Part shown: piece after piece, positions 1-6,279 of the stretch
Layout of the letters: each line of letters begins with the position of its first letter
Numbering within the stretch: position 1 is the stretch's first letter
Assembly: GCA_003486675.1 (NCBI GenBank)
Contig: DNGG01000236.1
Location: 7,862 to 17,573 of the forward strand
Length of the DNA: 9,712 nucleotides
Direction of reading: 5' to 3'
Origin: Cyanobacteria bacterium UBA11372
GTDB lineage: Bacteria > Cyanobacteriota > Cyanobacteriia > Cyanobacteriales > Aerosakkonemataceae
Notes under the pieces: model-generated
Database searches by the model: none
The model's input: only the letters and a program-made list of their open reading frames with translations
Told to the model about the DNA's origin: nothing
Made by a program: the position numbers and the translations under genes

Positions 1-81
1 CAGGATGCCCACCCCACAAGAGTGGTTGTACCAGTCTCATATACCTCTGCCATAAATCTTGTGGGATAGGCGTCTCGCCTG
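1..81. repeat. Imperfect palindromic dispersed repeat
   Basis: The left arm (1-22, containing ATGCCCACCCCACAAGA) pairs imperfectly with the right arm (57-81, containing TCTTGTGGGATAGGCGTC), around a loop of about 34 bases. CCCCACAAGA/TCTTGTGGG hairpins of this kind are familiar in cyanobacterial intergenic DNA. The element may start before the window edge. The following 115 bases up to the ATPase gene hold a HIP1 site (159-166) and a TATTAT hexamer (112-117) without a convincing -35 partner, so no promoter is called. Confidence 0.55.
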
Positions 82-197
82 TCTTGGGGCTGAATTTTTG
101 CAGAGGGCAGCTATTATAGAGTAGGGAAAGCTCCGGCAGGGGGTGTCAGTGCATTTACGCGATCGCAAAAATCCTGACATGTTTGGTGTTCCAATTT

Positions 198-2879
198 ATG
201 AGATATTCATTGGCTGGCAGAAATCCTTACATCATCGGTCGTCCAATCAATAACGCGGAATTCTTTGTTGGGCGAGAAAGTATACTCCGCTTTGTTGATG
301 ATAATCTGAGGCGGCGTGAAAAAGTTATTTTATTGGACGGTCAACGACGTATCGGTAAGTCGTCTGTACTGCGTAATATTCCCAAGTTTGTTTCATCAGA
401 TGAGTTTGTCTTTGTTCCTTTTAACCTGGAAACCTACAGCCAAGCACCCCTCAGCAGTATCTTGGTAGACCTGGCTAAAGAAATCATCGCACACCTGGAA
501 CTGGATGAGCGGATAAAGCCGCCTTCAATTCCAGATTTAGAAGCCGAACCATATATTTTTTATAGCCAATTATTGACCCAAGTTTATCAGGTATTGGGCG
601 ATAAAAATCTGGTTTTGTTGCTGGATGAATTTGATATTCCTGGGATTGACTATTCAGTTCCAGTATTTGAAGATTTCTTTCCATACTTACACTCTATTTT
701 AGAGGTGGATAAGAAACTATTCACGATTCTATGTTTAGGACGGCAATCGCCAGATCTGCCGAATTTACTCAGGTTATTTAAGGGTGCGCCCTACAAAGAA
801 ATTGGTTTGCTAGATGAGACAAGTACTAAATATTTAATTACTAAACCAGCTGCGGGAGTTCTGACATACGAAGATGACGCGCTCAAAGCCATTCTGGAAC
901 TGTCGGGCGGGCATCCCTATTTTACCCAAGTAATCTGCTTTTCTATTTTCGGGCAAGCAAGGGATTTAGATAACTGGACTGTCACTCGTGCAGATGTGGA
1001 GAGGATTGTAGGCAAGGCAATTGAAAGTGCTGAAGCTGGCTTGGCATGGTTCTGGGATGGACTGTCTCGTCTGGAAAAAGTAGTTTTTTCAGCGGCAGCA
1101 GAAGCTGAAAAAATAGCTAGTGAAAAAGCAGATAAATTTCCAGAAAACCTATTAAAGCTGCTCAAAAGTTATGGAGTTTCCCGAACAGAATCCCTCGTTG
1201 AAGCAGCAAAACAATTGGTGGCAAGGGGTTTTTTGGATGAGAAGACACGCCAAGTAAAAATAGAATTAGTCCGCCGCTGGTTGTTGAAACGTCACCCAGT
1301 CGATCAAGAAGTACATGAATTAAAAAAACGAGAAAAGGTTGAACCAAAAACAGTTAATAGCAGAGCCATTGGCGGGCAATTATCAGCACAAAAACAAGAG
1401 CTAGCGGCAGTTATTCCCGTCGATGCCCCAGTTGTAAACAAGCGAGTTCTGTTAGGAACGGTGGCAGCAATAGGATTAATTTCTGTTGTTGTAGGTGTCG
1501 GCGTTTATCGAGTGGTAACTCCTTGCCCACCAGGTCAAGAGAAAGTACTAGGTATTAGTTGCATAGCGGATGGGAGTAATATTAGTCGCGGCGATCGCAC
1601 GTTTTTTCCTATTACTGCTAACCCCAATCGCACCCGTGGCATTGCCGCATTCAAACAAGGCAATTACTCCCAAGCAGCGCAATTCTTTAACCTCGCCGTT
1701 GCAGATAATCGCAACGACCCAGAATTGCTAATTTACTACAACAATGCACTAGCAAATCAACAGGGTTATCCTATAACTTTGGCAGCAGTTGTGCCAGTGG
1801 ATAACCAAGAACCAATAGCTAAAGAAATTTTACGCGGTGTAGCACAGGCACAAAATGAGTTCAATGAAAAAGGAGGATTAAACGGTAAATTATTGGAAAT
1901 TGTCATCGCCAACGATGCTAACACCCCGGAACAAGCTAAACAAATAGCTCAGGCGTTGGTGAAAGACCAATCTTTACTAGGAGTAATCGGACACTACTCT
2001 AGCGATGCTACCAAATCGGCACTAAATGAATACAAAAAAGCTGAAGTAGCCATCATCTCTCCCACCAGCACCAGTACATTTTTGCAGGGTGATAATTTCT
2101 TTAGGACAGTGCCTTCTGATGCTGCTGCTGCTCAAAAATTAGCTGAATATGCCAGAAAAACCCTGAACTTAAACTCAGTTGTAATTTTCTACAATCCTGA
2201 TAGTCGCTACAGCGACAGTCTCAGGGAGGAATTTACAAAGAACTTTGAAAAACTAGGGGGTAGCGTAGTGAGGAAGATTGATTTGACCGAATCAAAATTC
2301 GATCCAGAAACAGAAGTTGCCAAGAGTCTGTATGAAGATCAAGCACAAGCAATTGTGTTGTTTCCGGACGAGCAAAATACTGATGTGGCGCTGAAAATTG
2401 CCACAGCTAACGCCGAGCAGACGGCTAGGCTAAAGACTAGCTCCCAAAATCCACAGAGACAAGGGTTAAAGTTGTTAGGAGGGAATGCTTTGTATAGCCA
2501 GACAATTTTGAACCAAGGCGAGCAAGATCTTGAAGGCTTGATTTTAGCTGTATCTTGGTTTAGGGAAGCACCACAAGCAAAAAACTTTGCAATAGCAGCA
2601 GCGCAGCAATGGGGAGGAAATGTGAACTGGCGCACAGCTAGTAGCTATGATGCGACTCAGGCTTTTATTCAAGCTTTGTCGCTCAATCCCACTCGCGCTA
2701 CAGTTTTGCGAAGACTTGAAAATATCAATCTTTCAGCGAGTGAAACGTCAGGCTATCCCCTCCAGTTTACTCCCCTTGGAGAAGGACAGAGTCAACTCAA
2801 TATTGTTAAGGTTGAGGGAGGTAAATTTAAGCTTCTACAATGCCCAACAGATCAAAGTGCCGACGCTGTTTATCCATAG
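198..2879 (+). CDS. STAND-like ATPase fused through one TM helix to an amino-acid-type periplasmic-binding domain
   Basis: The protein has 893 residues from the ATG at 198. That start is preferred over an in-frame TTG at 183 because NPYIIGRPI so near the N-terminus matches how such ATPases usually begin; no clear Shine-Dalgarno is visible. Residues 1-370 form an archaeal-ATPase/STAND-like NTPase: Walker A GQRRIGKS at 48-55, Walker B LVLLLDEFD at 138-146 with D143/E144, a later SGGHPYFTQ motif and a winged-helix-like end (ELVRRWLLKRHP). A basic linker leads to one membrane helix at about 417-437. An external segment follows with two cysteines, then a TPR-like helix pair (about 478-515), then a type I periplasmic-binding fold (Peripla_BP_6/LivK-like, about 526-880). 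The layout suggests a one-piece transmembrane sensor: ligand outside, ATPase inside. The ligand and output are unknown. The last 13 residues (881-893) are read from a foreign hydrolase remnant, so the native C-terminus is lost, probably by only a few residues. Confidence 0.85.
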   Translation: MRYSLAGRNPYIIGRPINNAEFFVGRESILRFVDDNLRRREKVILLDGQRRIGKSSVLRNIPKFVSSDEFVFVPFNLETYSQAPLSSILVDLAKEIIAHLELDERIKPPSIPDLEAEPYIFYSQLLTQVYQVLGDKNLVLLLDEFDIPGIDYSVPVFEDFFPYLHSILEVDKKLFTILCLGRQSPDLPNLLRLFKGAPYKEIGLLDETSTKYLITKPAAGVLTYEDDALKAILELSGGHPYFTQVICFSIFGQARDLDNWTVTRADVERIVGKAIESAEAGLAWFWDGLSRLEKVVFSAAAEAEKIASEKADKFPENLLKLLKSYGVSRTESLVEAAKQLVARGFLDEKTRQVKIELVRRWLLKRHPVDQEVHELKKREKVEPKTVNSRAIGGQLSAQKQELAAVIPVDAPVVNKRVLLGTVAAIGLISVVVGVGVYRVVTPCPPGQEKVLGISCIADGSNISRGDRTFFPITANPNRTRGIAAFKQGNYSQAAQFFNLAVADNRNDPELLIYYNNALANQQGYPITLAAVVPVDNQEPIAKEILRGVAQAQNEFNEKGGLNGKLLEIVIANDANTPEQAKQIAQALVKDQSLLGVIGHYSSDATKSALNEYKKAEVAIISPTSTSTFLQGDNFFRTVPSDAAAAQKLAEYARKTLNLNSVVIFYNPDSRYSDSLREEFTKNFEKLGGSVVRKIDLTESKFDPETEVAKSLYEDQAQAIVLFPDEQNTDVALKIATANAEQTARLKTSSQNPQRQGLKLLGGNALYSQTILNQGEQDLEGLILAVSWFREAPQAKNFAIAAAQQWGGNVNWRTASSYDATQAFIQALSLNPTRATVLRRLENINLSASETSGYPLQFTPLGEGQSQLNIVKVEGGKFKLLQCPTDQSADAVYP

Positions 2880-3051
2880 CGAGAAAGCAGCAATTACCCA
2901 AGGTGCGCGACAGTTTTTTGCAGCGATTCCCGGTCAAAATAAACAGTTTGAATGGTTACGCGATCGCACTCAATTCGACTTCTACGATCAACCCGCTACA
3001 GTTGACGCATCGATTTCTGCGATCGCCAAGCATTTACAGTCATCGTTCTAA
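2845..3051 (+). pseudogene. C-terminal remnant of an alpha/beta hydrolase
   Basis: In the frame offset from the ATPase gene, about 69 codons encode QIKVPTLFIHSEKAAI, then GARQFFAAIPG and TQFDFYDQP, ending at TAA 3049-3051. This resembles the C-terminal third of alpha/beta hydrolases of the dienelactone-hydrolase-like type (a strand plus 'VPTLFIHSE', then the terminal helix). No start codon, nucleophile elbow or N-terminal domain lies upstream. Instead the reading frame runs into the 3' end of the ATPase/binding-protein gene, whose stop (2877-2879) lies inside this fragment. The TAA overlaps the stop of the convergent ABM gene by four bases. I infer a hydrolase gene truncated from its 5' side by a deletion or recombination; hydrolases of this sort often neighbour ABM and aldo/keto reductase genes. 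The fragment is unlikely to be made as a protein. Confidence 0.7.
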
Positions 3052-3671
3052 ATTCGCCTTGCAACGTGAACGACATGGTATAAATGAAATTCATTGCGAG
3101 CTAAACCTTCCCAATAGGGCTGATCTGGATTAAATCCTGGCTGTTTAAGAATGGCTTCAAATGCTTCTTTGCTCTCCCATTGACCATAATTAAACATCCT
3201 TGTTCCGTCAAGACTGCGGTGAAATGTTGCAGAAATTAGCCCTGGGGAATTATTCATTGCTCGATCTAGTTCAGCCGTTGTTCGCTTTACCATTTCTGGT
3301 TGGTTCGCTGGTATCATCCGAAACTCTGCTAGATGTGTAATGCGATCGCCTGTAACAATTTCCACTTCTGTCGATACTGACTTACTAGCAGAGACTTCTA
3401 GTTGTAAAGAATCAGGTGGAAAAAATTCTCCAAAAATAGTAGAACGCGGCAAGCTACGATGATCGAATTTAGGCTGCCATTGGCTATAGGTGAAGACGCG
3501 AACTCCATCCAAACTTTGATGTACGCTGGCTGATAAAAAATAAGGATTAGACTTCCAAGCTTGGATTTGCTCTTCGATGATTGCCTTCACCAAACCCGAT
3601 TGATGGCGTTCTGCAACTGCGTATAAATCTAATCCAGCGATCGCATTGTTAGTTTTGTCAATTTGCACCAT
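3048..3671 (-). CDS. Tandem two-domain antibiotic biosynthesis monooxygenase (ABM) family protein
   Basis: This 207-residue cytosolic protein has no signal peptide or membrane segment. It is an internal duplication: SASVHQSLDGVRVFTYSQW (residues 47-65) matches SATFHRSLDGTRMFNYGQW (147-165), and each lies in a roughly 95-residue ferredoxin-like dimeric alpha+beta barrel unit. ABM proteins usually have a single domain of about 100 residues and dimerise; here one chain could form the pseudo-dimer. Family members include cofactor-free quinone-forming monooxygenases and haem-degrading enzymes, but many are uncharacterised, so the substrate cannot be named. The second unit has the extended C-terminus (YWEGLARNEFHLYHVVHV). 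The start ATG is at 3671-3669, with a modest GAG 11-13 bases upstream. The gene is divergent from the aldo/keto reductase and tail-to-tail (four-base overlap) with the hydrolase remnant, which suggests a former three-gene detoxification or small-molecule cassette. Confidence 0.85.
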   Translation of the reverse strand: MVQIDKTNNAIAGLDLYAVAERHQSGLVKAIIEEQIQAWKSNPYFLSASVHQSLDGVRVFTYSQWQPKFDHRSLPRSTIFGEFFPPDSLQLEVSASKSVSTEVEIVTGDRITHLAEFRMIPANQPEMVKRTTAELDRAMNNSPGLISATFHRSLDGTRMFNYGQWESKEAFEAILKQPGFNPDQPYWEGLARNEFHLYHVVHVARRI

Positions 3672-3773
3672 AAATATTTCTCAATACCTGCTGTATCCTA
3701 TGCTTGTTATGATGCTAAACGAAAATCAATAATCAGCCAACATTCAATTATTTCATTGACTCAAGGAGTAATT
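3672..3773. promoter_or_regulatory. Divergent promoter region between the ABM and aldo/keto reductase genes
   Basis: These 102 bases separate two divergently read genes, so they must hold both promoters if both are expressed. On the plus strand TATGAT (3708-3713) is a possible -10, with only a poor -35 (TACCTG, 3685-3690). On the minus strand TAGGAT (3699-3694) is a weak -10. Shared control of both genes is plausible from the layout alone; no regulator gene is adjacent. Confidence 0.35.
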
Positions 3774-4886
3774 ATGCCTCTCAATACTTACTACACGCTA
3801 GGACGTTCTGGATTGCGCGTGAGTCGTTTAGCATTGGGCGCGATGACATTCGGTACGGAATGGGGATGGGGTGCAGATGAAGACACTGCTCGTCAACTAT
3901 TTAACACCTATGTTGATGCGGGTGGAAATTTCATCGATACCGCCGATCTTTACACGGGTGGAACGAGCGAAACTTGGTTGGGGAAATTTATTTTAGAAAG
4001 GAATTTGCGCGATCGCACAGTCATCGCCACTAAGTTCAGCTACAACGCCGCACCAGGCAACCCCAACGCAGGCGGCAACGGTCGTAAAAACATTATGCGG
4101 GCAGTAGAAGGATCGCTAAAACGATTGGGAACAGATTACATCGATCTCTACATTCTTCACACTTGGGATACTATCACGCCTGCTGAAGAAGTAATGCGAA
4201 CAATGGACGATTTAGTAAGTTCTGGAAAAGTCCGTCATATCGGATTAAGCGATACCCCAGCTTGGTATGCTGCCCGCGCGCAAACTTTAGCAGAATGGCG
4301 CGGTTATGAACCTTTATCTACCCTGCAATTAGAATACTCTTTGGTAGAGCGAAACATTGAGCGAGAGTTTGTGCCATTAGGAGTCGAACTCGGTATGGGA
4401 ATTATGGTTTGGAGTCCTTTAGCAAGTGGTTTATTGAGCGGGAAATACAAACCTAGCGAAGGTGGTTATACAGGCGAAGGAAGATTGGAAACCGTCAAAG
4501 GAATCTCGAATCCGGCATTTCAGAAAATAAGCGATCGCAACTGGAAAATCGTCTCAGAATTAGAACAAGTTGCGAAAGAATTAGGTCGCAGTATGGCACA
4601 GGTAGCAGTAAATTGGACAGCAAATCGTCCTGGAATTGCTTCAGTTATCGTGGGGGCAACAAAATTATCCCAACTAGAAGACAATCTCAACGCATTAGAA
4701 TTTGAAATTCCCACCGAACTCGCCAATCGTTTAGAAATCGTCAGTCGTCCCGATTCTCAATTCCCTTACAGCTTCTTTAGCAGCGAAATTCAAGGTATGA
4801 TTCATGGTGGAGTAGCTGTTGGTAACAAACCCGTAGGATATGCTCCCAATCGATTAATTCAATCCGCCGGTGCTGGAGTTTCCTAG
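3774..4886 (+). CDS. Aldo/keto reductase (NADPH-dependent, Kv-beta/YajO-like branch)
   Basis: This is a 370-residue cytosolic TIM-barrel oxidoreductase that reduces aldehydes or ketones with NADPH. The start at ATG 3774 is set by AAGGAG at 3763-3768, five bases upstream. A longer in-frame extension to 3663 would overlap the ABM start codon and adds no family sequence. The N-terminus YYTLGRSGLRVSRLALGAMTFG is typical. The catalytic tetrad is visible: D55 and Y60 (FIDTADLY), K87 (VIATKF) and H129 (YILHTWD). The cofactor-binding end GATKLSQLEDN (294-304) matches the family's GA(S/T)xxxQLxxN motif. The length suits the longer AKR subfamilies (330-370 residues). The exact substrate cannot be read from the sequence. 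It is divergent from the ABM gene and is followed by a palindromic repeat that may act as its terminator. Confidence 0.93.
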   Translation: MPLNTYYTLGRSGLRVSRLALGAMTFGTEWGWGADEDTARQLFNTYVDAGGNFIDTADLYTGGTSETWLGKFILERNLRDRTVIATKFSYNAAPGNPNAGGNGRKNIMRAVEGSLKRLGTDYIDLYILHTWDTITPAEEVMRTMDDLVSSGKVRHIGLSDTPAWYAARAQTLAEWRGYEPLSTLQLEYSLVERNIEREFVPLGVELGMGIMVWSPLASGLLSGKYKPSEGGYTGEGRLETVKGISNPAFQKISDRNWKIVSELEQVAKELGRSMAQVAVNWTANRPGIASVIVGATKLSQLEDNLNALEFEIPTELANRLEIVSRPDSQFPYSFFSSEIQGMIHGGVAVGNKPVGYAPNRLIQSAGAGVS

Positions 4887-4892
4887 TAAGCC

Positions 4893-4953
4893 GGGACGGG
4901 TTTATTTATACTTGGCGTTGCTAACAACGCTTGCTCGTAAAACCCGCCCCTAC
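4893..4953. repeat. Palindromic GGGGCGGGTTT-type dispersed repeat, copy 1
   Basis: The left arm GGGACGGGTTTA (4893-4904) pairs with the right arm TAAAACCCGCCCC (4938-4950). Inside is a perfect 6-bp hairpin GCGTTG-CTAA-CAACGC (4915-4930). It begins seven bases after the aldo/keto reductase stop and could end transcription or stabilise the mRNA, although there is no clean U-run. The same GTAGGGGCGGGTTTTA sequence recurs in copy 2, showing a dispersed family. Confidence 0.65.
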
Positions 4954-5042
4954 ACGCTCAAAAACCATACACAATCAAAGCTAATGGAGATAATATAACA
5001 CCAATTTATATTGAAAATGCTACACATCAACATGTACCAATT

Positions 5043-5118
5043 GTAGGGGCGGGTTTTACCAATAACCTTTGGTACAAAACAAACAATTTAATTAAACCTG
5101 AATTAAACCCGCTCCGAC
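5043..5118. repeat. Palindromic GGGGCGGGTTT-type dispersed repeat, copy 2
   Basis: The left arm GTAGGGGCGGGTTTTA (5043-5058) pairs imperfectly with the right arm TTAAACCCGCTCCGAC (5103-5118). An inner small hairpin ACCAA-N6-TTGGT spans 5058-5073. The left arm equals the reverse complement of the right arm of copy 1 (4938-4953), so the two copies share arm sequence but have different loops. This fits a non-coding MITE- or REP-like family; no transposase is present. Confidence 0.6.
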
Positions 5119-5175
5119 CCAAATGTTGGTGTGAATGTGACGAAAAACGGTTAGTTCGGAACAATAGGAGTTGTG

Positions 5176-5204
5176 CATTTCAATCCATAGCGATCGCTGA
5201 AATG
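5176..5204. repeat. Perfect 7-bp inverted repeat enclosing a HIP1 site
   Basis: CATTTCA (5176-5182) and TGAAATG (5198-5204) are perfect inverted arms around a 15-base loop that includes GCGATCGC (5190-5197). It lies 25 bases beyond the stop of the possible small minus-strand ORF. No U-run follows on either strand, so a terminator role is unsupported. It could be an operator or chance. Confidence 0.35.
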
Positions 5205-5228
5205 GTTATTCTTCCGATGAGAATGATT

Positions 5229-5372
5229 CTACTGGACTGGCGCTCTAGGAGGTGCTTGCCGCGCTTCTGGAGATATCAGTAAAAGTGATAATTGAAGCCC
5301 TCGACTATGTAGAAAAACTAATGTGAGAAATCCGGTCACTGCGATCGCGGTGCCACCCAAACCAAGTACCAT
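5229..5372 (-). CDS. Possible small membrane protein (47 residues), unknown
   Basis: The minus-strand ORF starts at ATG 5372-5370 and stops at TAG 5231-5229. The predicted peptide has a strongly hydrophobic stretch, MVLGLGGTAIAVTGFLTLVFL (shown here without its tail), then HSRGLQLSLLLI and a proline-rich polar end. Such a block is what one expects of a single-span membrane peptide or a fragment of a larger membrane protein. In-frame sequence extends eight codons upstream of the ATG (IAGFLKEF) to a stop, so the piece may be a remnant. A HIP1 site lies within it. There is no obvious Shine-Dalgarno. A possible promoter is at 5448-5421. I do not recognise the family; a chance ORF or a decayed gene is equally possible. 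Confidence 0.3.
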   Translation of the reverse strand: MVLGLGGTAIAVTGFLTLVFLHSRGLQLSLLLISPEARQAPPRAPVQ

Positions 5373-5420
5373 GAATTCTTTAAGAAAGCCAGCGATCTAA
5401 AAACCATAGAGAAATATCTA

Positions 5421-5448
5421 TGTATACAAATAGTTTTTTTTTTGACAA
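5421..5448 (-). promoter_or_regulatory. Possible minus-strand promoter for the 47-residue ORF
   Basis: On the minus strand TTGTCA (5448-5443) is followed after 16 bases by TATACA (5426-5421), about 50 bases ahead of the ATG at 5372. The spacer is a long A-tract (an uninterrupted T-tract on the plus strand), which can bend DNA. The -10 match is only four of six, so this is weak support for transcription of the small ORF. Confidence 0.25.
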
Positions 5449-5693
5449 TCAGTAATTATTGCTACTCAGAGTAGCGTACAGTTAAAAACAACCAAATGAT
5501 TTAACTATTATGACTTAGTTTTTCAGAGCTTGAAGTCGCTCAGTAATCATTCTCGGCAGTCTGTTGTTGAGACTTCTTTGTGTGCGCGATCGCAGATGCC
5601 ATATTCCATGTTCAGCCGATTTTTATCTATAGTCGATCCTTTGTATGAAATGGGTCGCTTCTAGATAGTTTGATCTATCGTTCGTTTACCTCA

Positions 5694-5902
5694 ATGATGG
5701 CGATCGCCAATCTCACCCAGTTTAATAACCTCCGGGGCGATATCTTCGGCGGTGTCACGGCTGCCGTTGTCTCGTTACCCCTAGCCCTGGTGGGGTGGGG
5801 TCCCTCAGTGGATTCTATGGGGCAGTTTGTGGCTGCTTTTTTGCCGCCCTGTTTGGCGGTACCCAAACGTTGATCTCTGAACTGACCGGGCCAATCACCG
5901 TA
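5694..5902 (+). pseudogene. bicA: N-terminal remnant of a SulP-family bicarbonate transporter (BicA type)
   Basis: Two adjoining frames encode the start of a SulP transporter. The first reads MMAIANLTQFNNLRGDIFGG and VTAAVVSLPLAL from ATG 5694; the second reads GFYGAVCGCFFAALFGGTQT and LISELTGPITV. In intact SulP/BicA proteins about 12 residues separate PLAL from GLYGAV; here only 20 bases (5790-5809) do, so about 16 bases are missing and the frame shifts. Sequence similarity stops near 5902, after about 70 codons of a protein usually about 560 long, where it joins tnpB sequence. BicA is a low-affinity, high-flux Na+-dependent HCO3- transporter, and bicA upstream of sbtA, sbtB and an nhaS3-like gene is a known arrangement in some cyanobacteria such as Microcystis. 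That context supports bicA over a sulfate-transporting SulP. It is non-functional. Confidence 0.78.
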
Positions 5903-6246
5903 AGCCCTGTCTACAGATTTTCGTGCAGCACCTGCGTGGTAGGGGTGAAGCGCATCACAAACATTCCAGCACTAAATGCAGAAGTTGTGGGCATGTTGAT
6001 CCCTCAAACCGCAACGGTGAGAAGTTCATCTGTTCGGCTTGTGGATTTTTCGCTCATGCTGATATTTCAGCTGCGAAAACTATCAGAGATAGAGCGCTGG
6101 AAATGGTACGCCGGGACTCGACGGAACCTGCGGATAATACCGCTAAACGCCCAAAAAAATGTAAGGAGAAATCACCGCGTCCAACAGACGAAAGCGGTGA
6201 GCCTGGGAACCTTGGTAACAAGGATATTAAGGCCGCAATGTCTTAA
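5903..6246 (+). pseudogene. tnpB: Truncated tnpB (IS200/IS605 family): zinc ribbon and C-terminal tail only
   Basis: The frame holding a GTG at 5923 encodes STKCRSCGHVDPSNRNGEKF then ICSACGFFAHAD, the TnpB zinc ribbon with CxxC pairs at codons starting 5977/5986 and 6031/6040. The third RuvC-like aspartate is in HAD (codon at 6061). The motif that follows is ISAAK, where TnpB usually has xNAA, so an N-to-S change is present. A charged tail ends at TAA 6244-6246. The wedge and REC-like regions and the first two RuvC catalytic residues are absent: the 5' side is cut at about 5903 and fused to bicA sequence. Intact TnpB (about 370-400 residues) is an RNA-guided nuclease; this roughly 110-codon piece cannot be one. 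Confidence 0.82.
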
Positions 6247-6279
6247 GAATCTCCGTGTCTTTAGACCGGAGAGTGTCAA
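6245..6279 (+). repeat. IS200/IS605 right-end subterminal hairpin (copy 1)
   Basis: The stem TCTCCG (6250-6255) / CGGAGA (6267-6272) continues inward as GTC-TTTA-GAC with one bulged T. It is flanked by AAGAATC on the left and GTGTCAA on the right. The AAGAATC overlaps the tnpB stop codon, the usual arrangement for right ends of these elements, where the hairpin is recognised by the Y1 transposase TnpA. Confidence 0.75.

Larger units (their letters stand above)
4887..5693. other. Long spacer between the aldo/keto reductase and the bicA remnant
   Basis: About 800 bases without a well-supported gene. It contains two palindromic repeats (4893-4953 and 5043-5118), an inverted repeat around a HIP1 site (5176-5204), a possible small minus-strand membrane ORF (5229-5372) with a possible promoter, and three HIP1 sites (5190, 5341, 5586). 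Near the right end lie a TATAGT hexamer (5628-5633), a possible -10 for the former bicA gene without a good -35, and a GATAG-N6-CTATC palindrome (5664-5679). A TTGACA at 5442-5447 on the plus strand has no -10 at proper spacing. Confidence 0.6.
5903..6279 (+). mobile_element. 5'-truncated IS200/IS605-family element remnant
   Basis: It comprises the tnpB 3' end and a right-end hairpin ending in GTGTCAA (6245-6279). The left end, any tnpA and most of tnpB are missing. Its left border abuts the truncated bicA sequence, and its right end lies 39 bases ahead of the sbtA start. The simplest history is insertion in or next to the bicA 3' end, followed by one deletion joining the inside of bicA to the inside of tnpB. 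The remnant keeps the part of such elements from which the tnpB guide RNA (omega/reRNA) is usually made. Confidence 0.75.

Noticed and set aside
2647..3051. 134-codon ORF as a complete small protein
   Set aside because: Its first ~65 codons are the out-of-frame shadow of the receptor gene; only the part from about 2845 is hydrolase-like, so it is treated as a remnant.
3663..3773. Longer N-terminus of the aldo/keto reductase (37 extra codons)
   Set aside because: It overlaps the divergent ABM start, and a well-spaced AAGGAG precedes ATG 3774, where family homology begins.
5442..5470. Plus-strand promoter based on consensus TTGACA at 5442-5447
   Set aside because: No acceptable -10 lies 16-18 bases downstream, and no plus-strand gene starts for about 240 bases.
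5923..6246. Possible complete small zinc-ribbon protein
   Set aside because: Sequence matches only the C-terminal TnpB zinc ribbon and tail, followed at once by an IS right end, so it is a truncated transposon gene.
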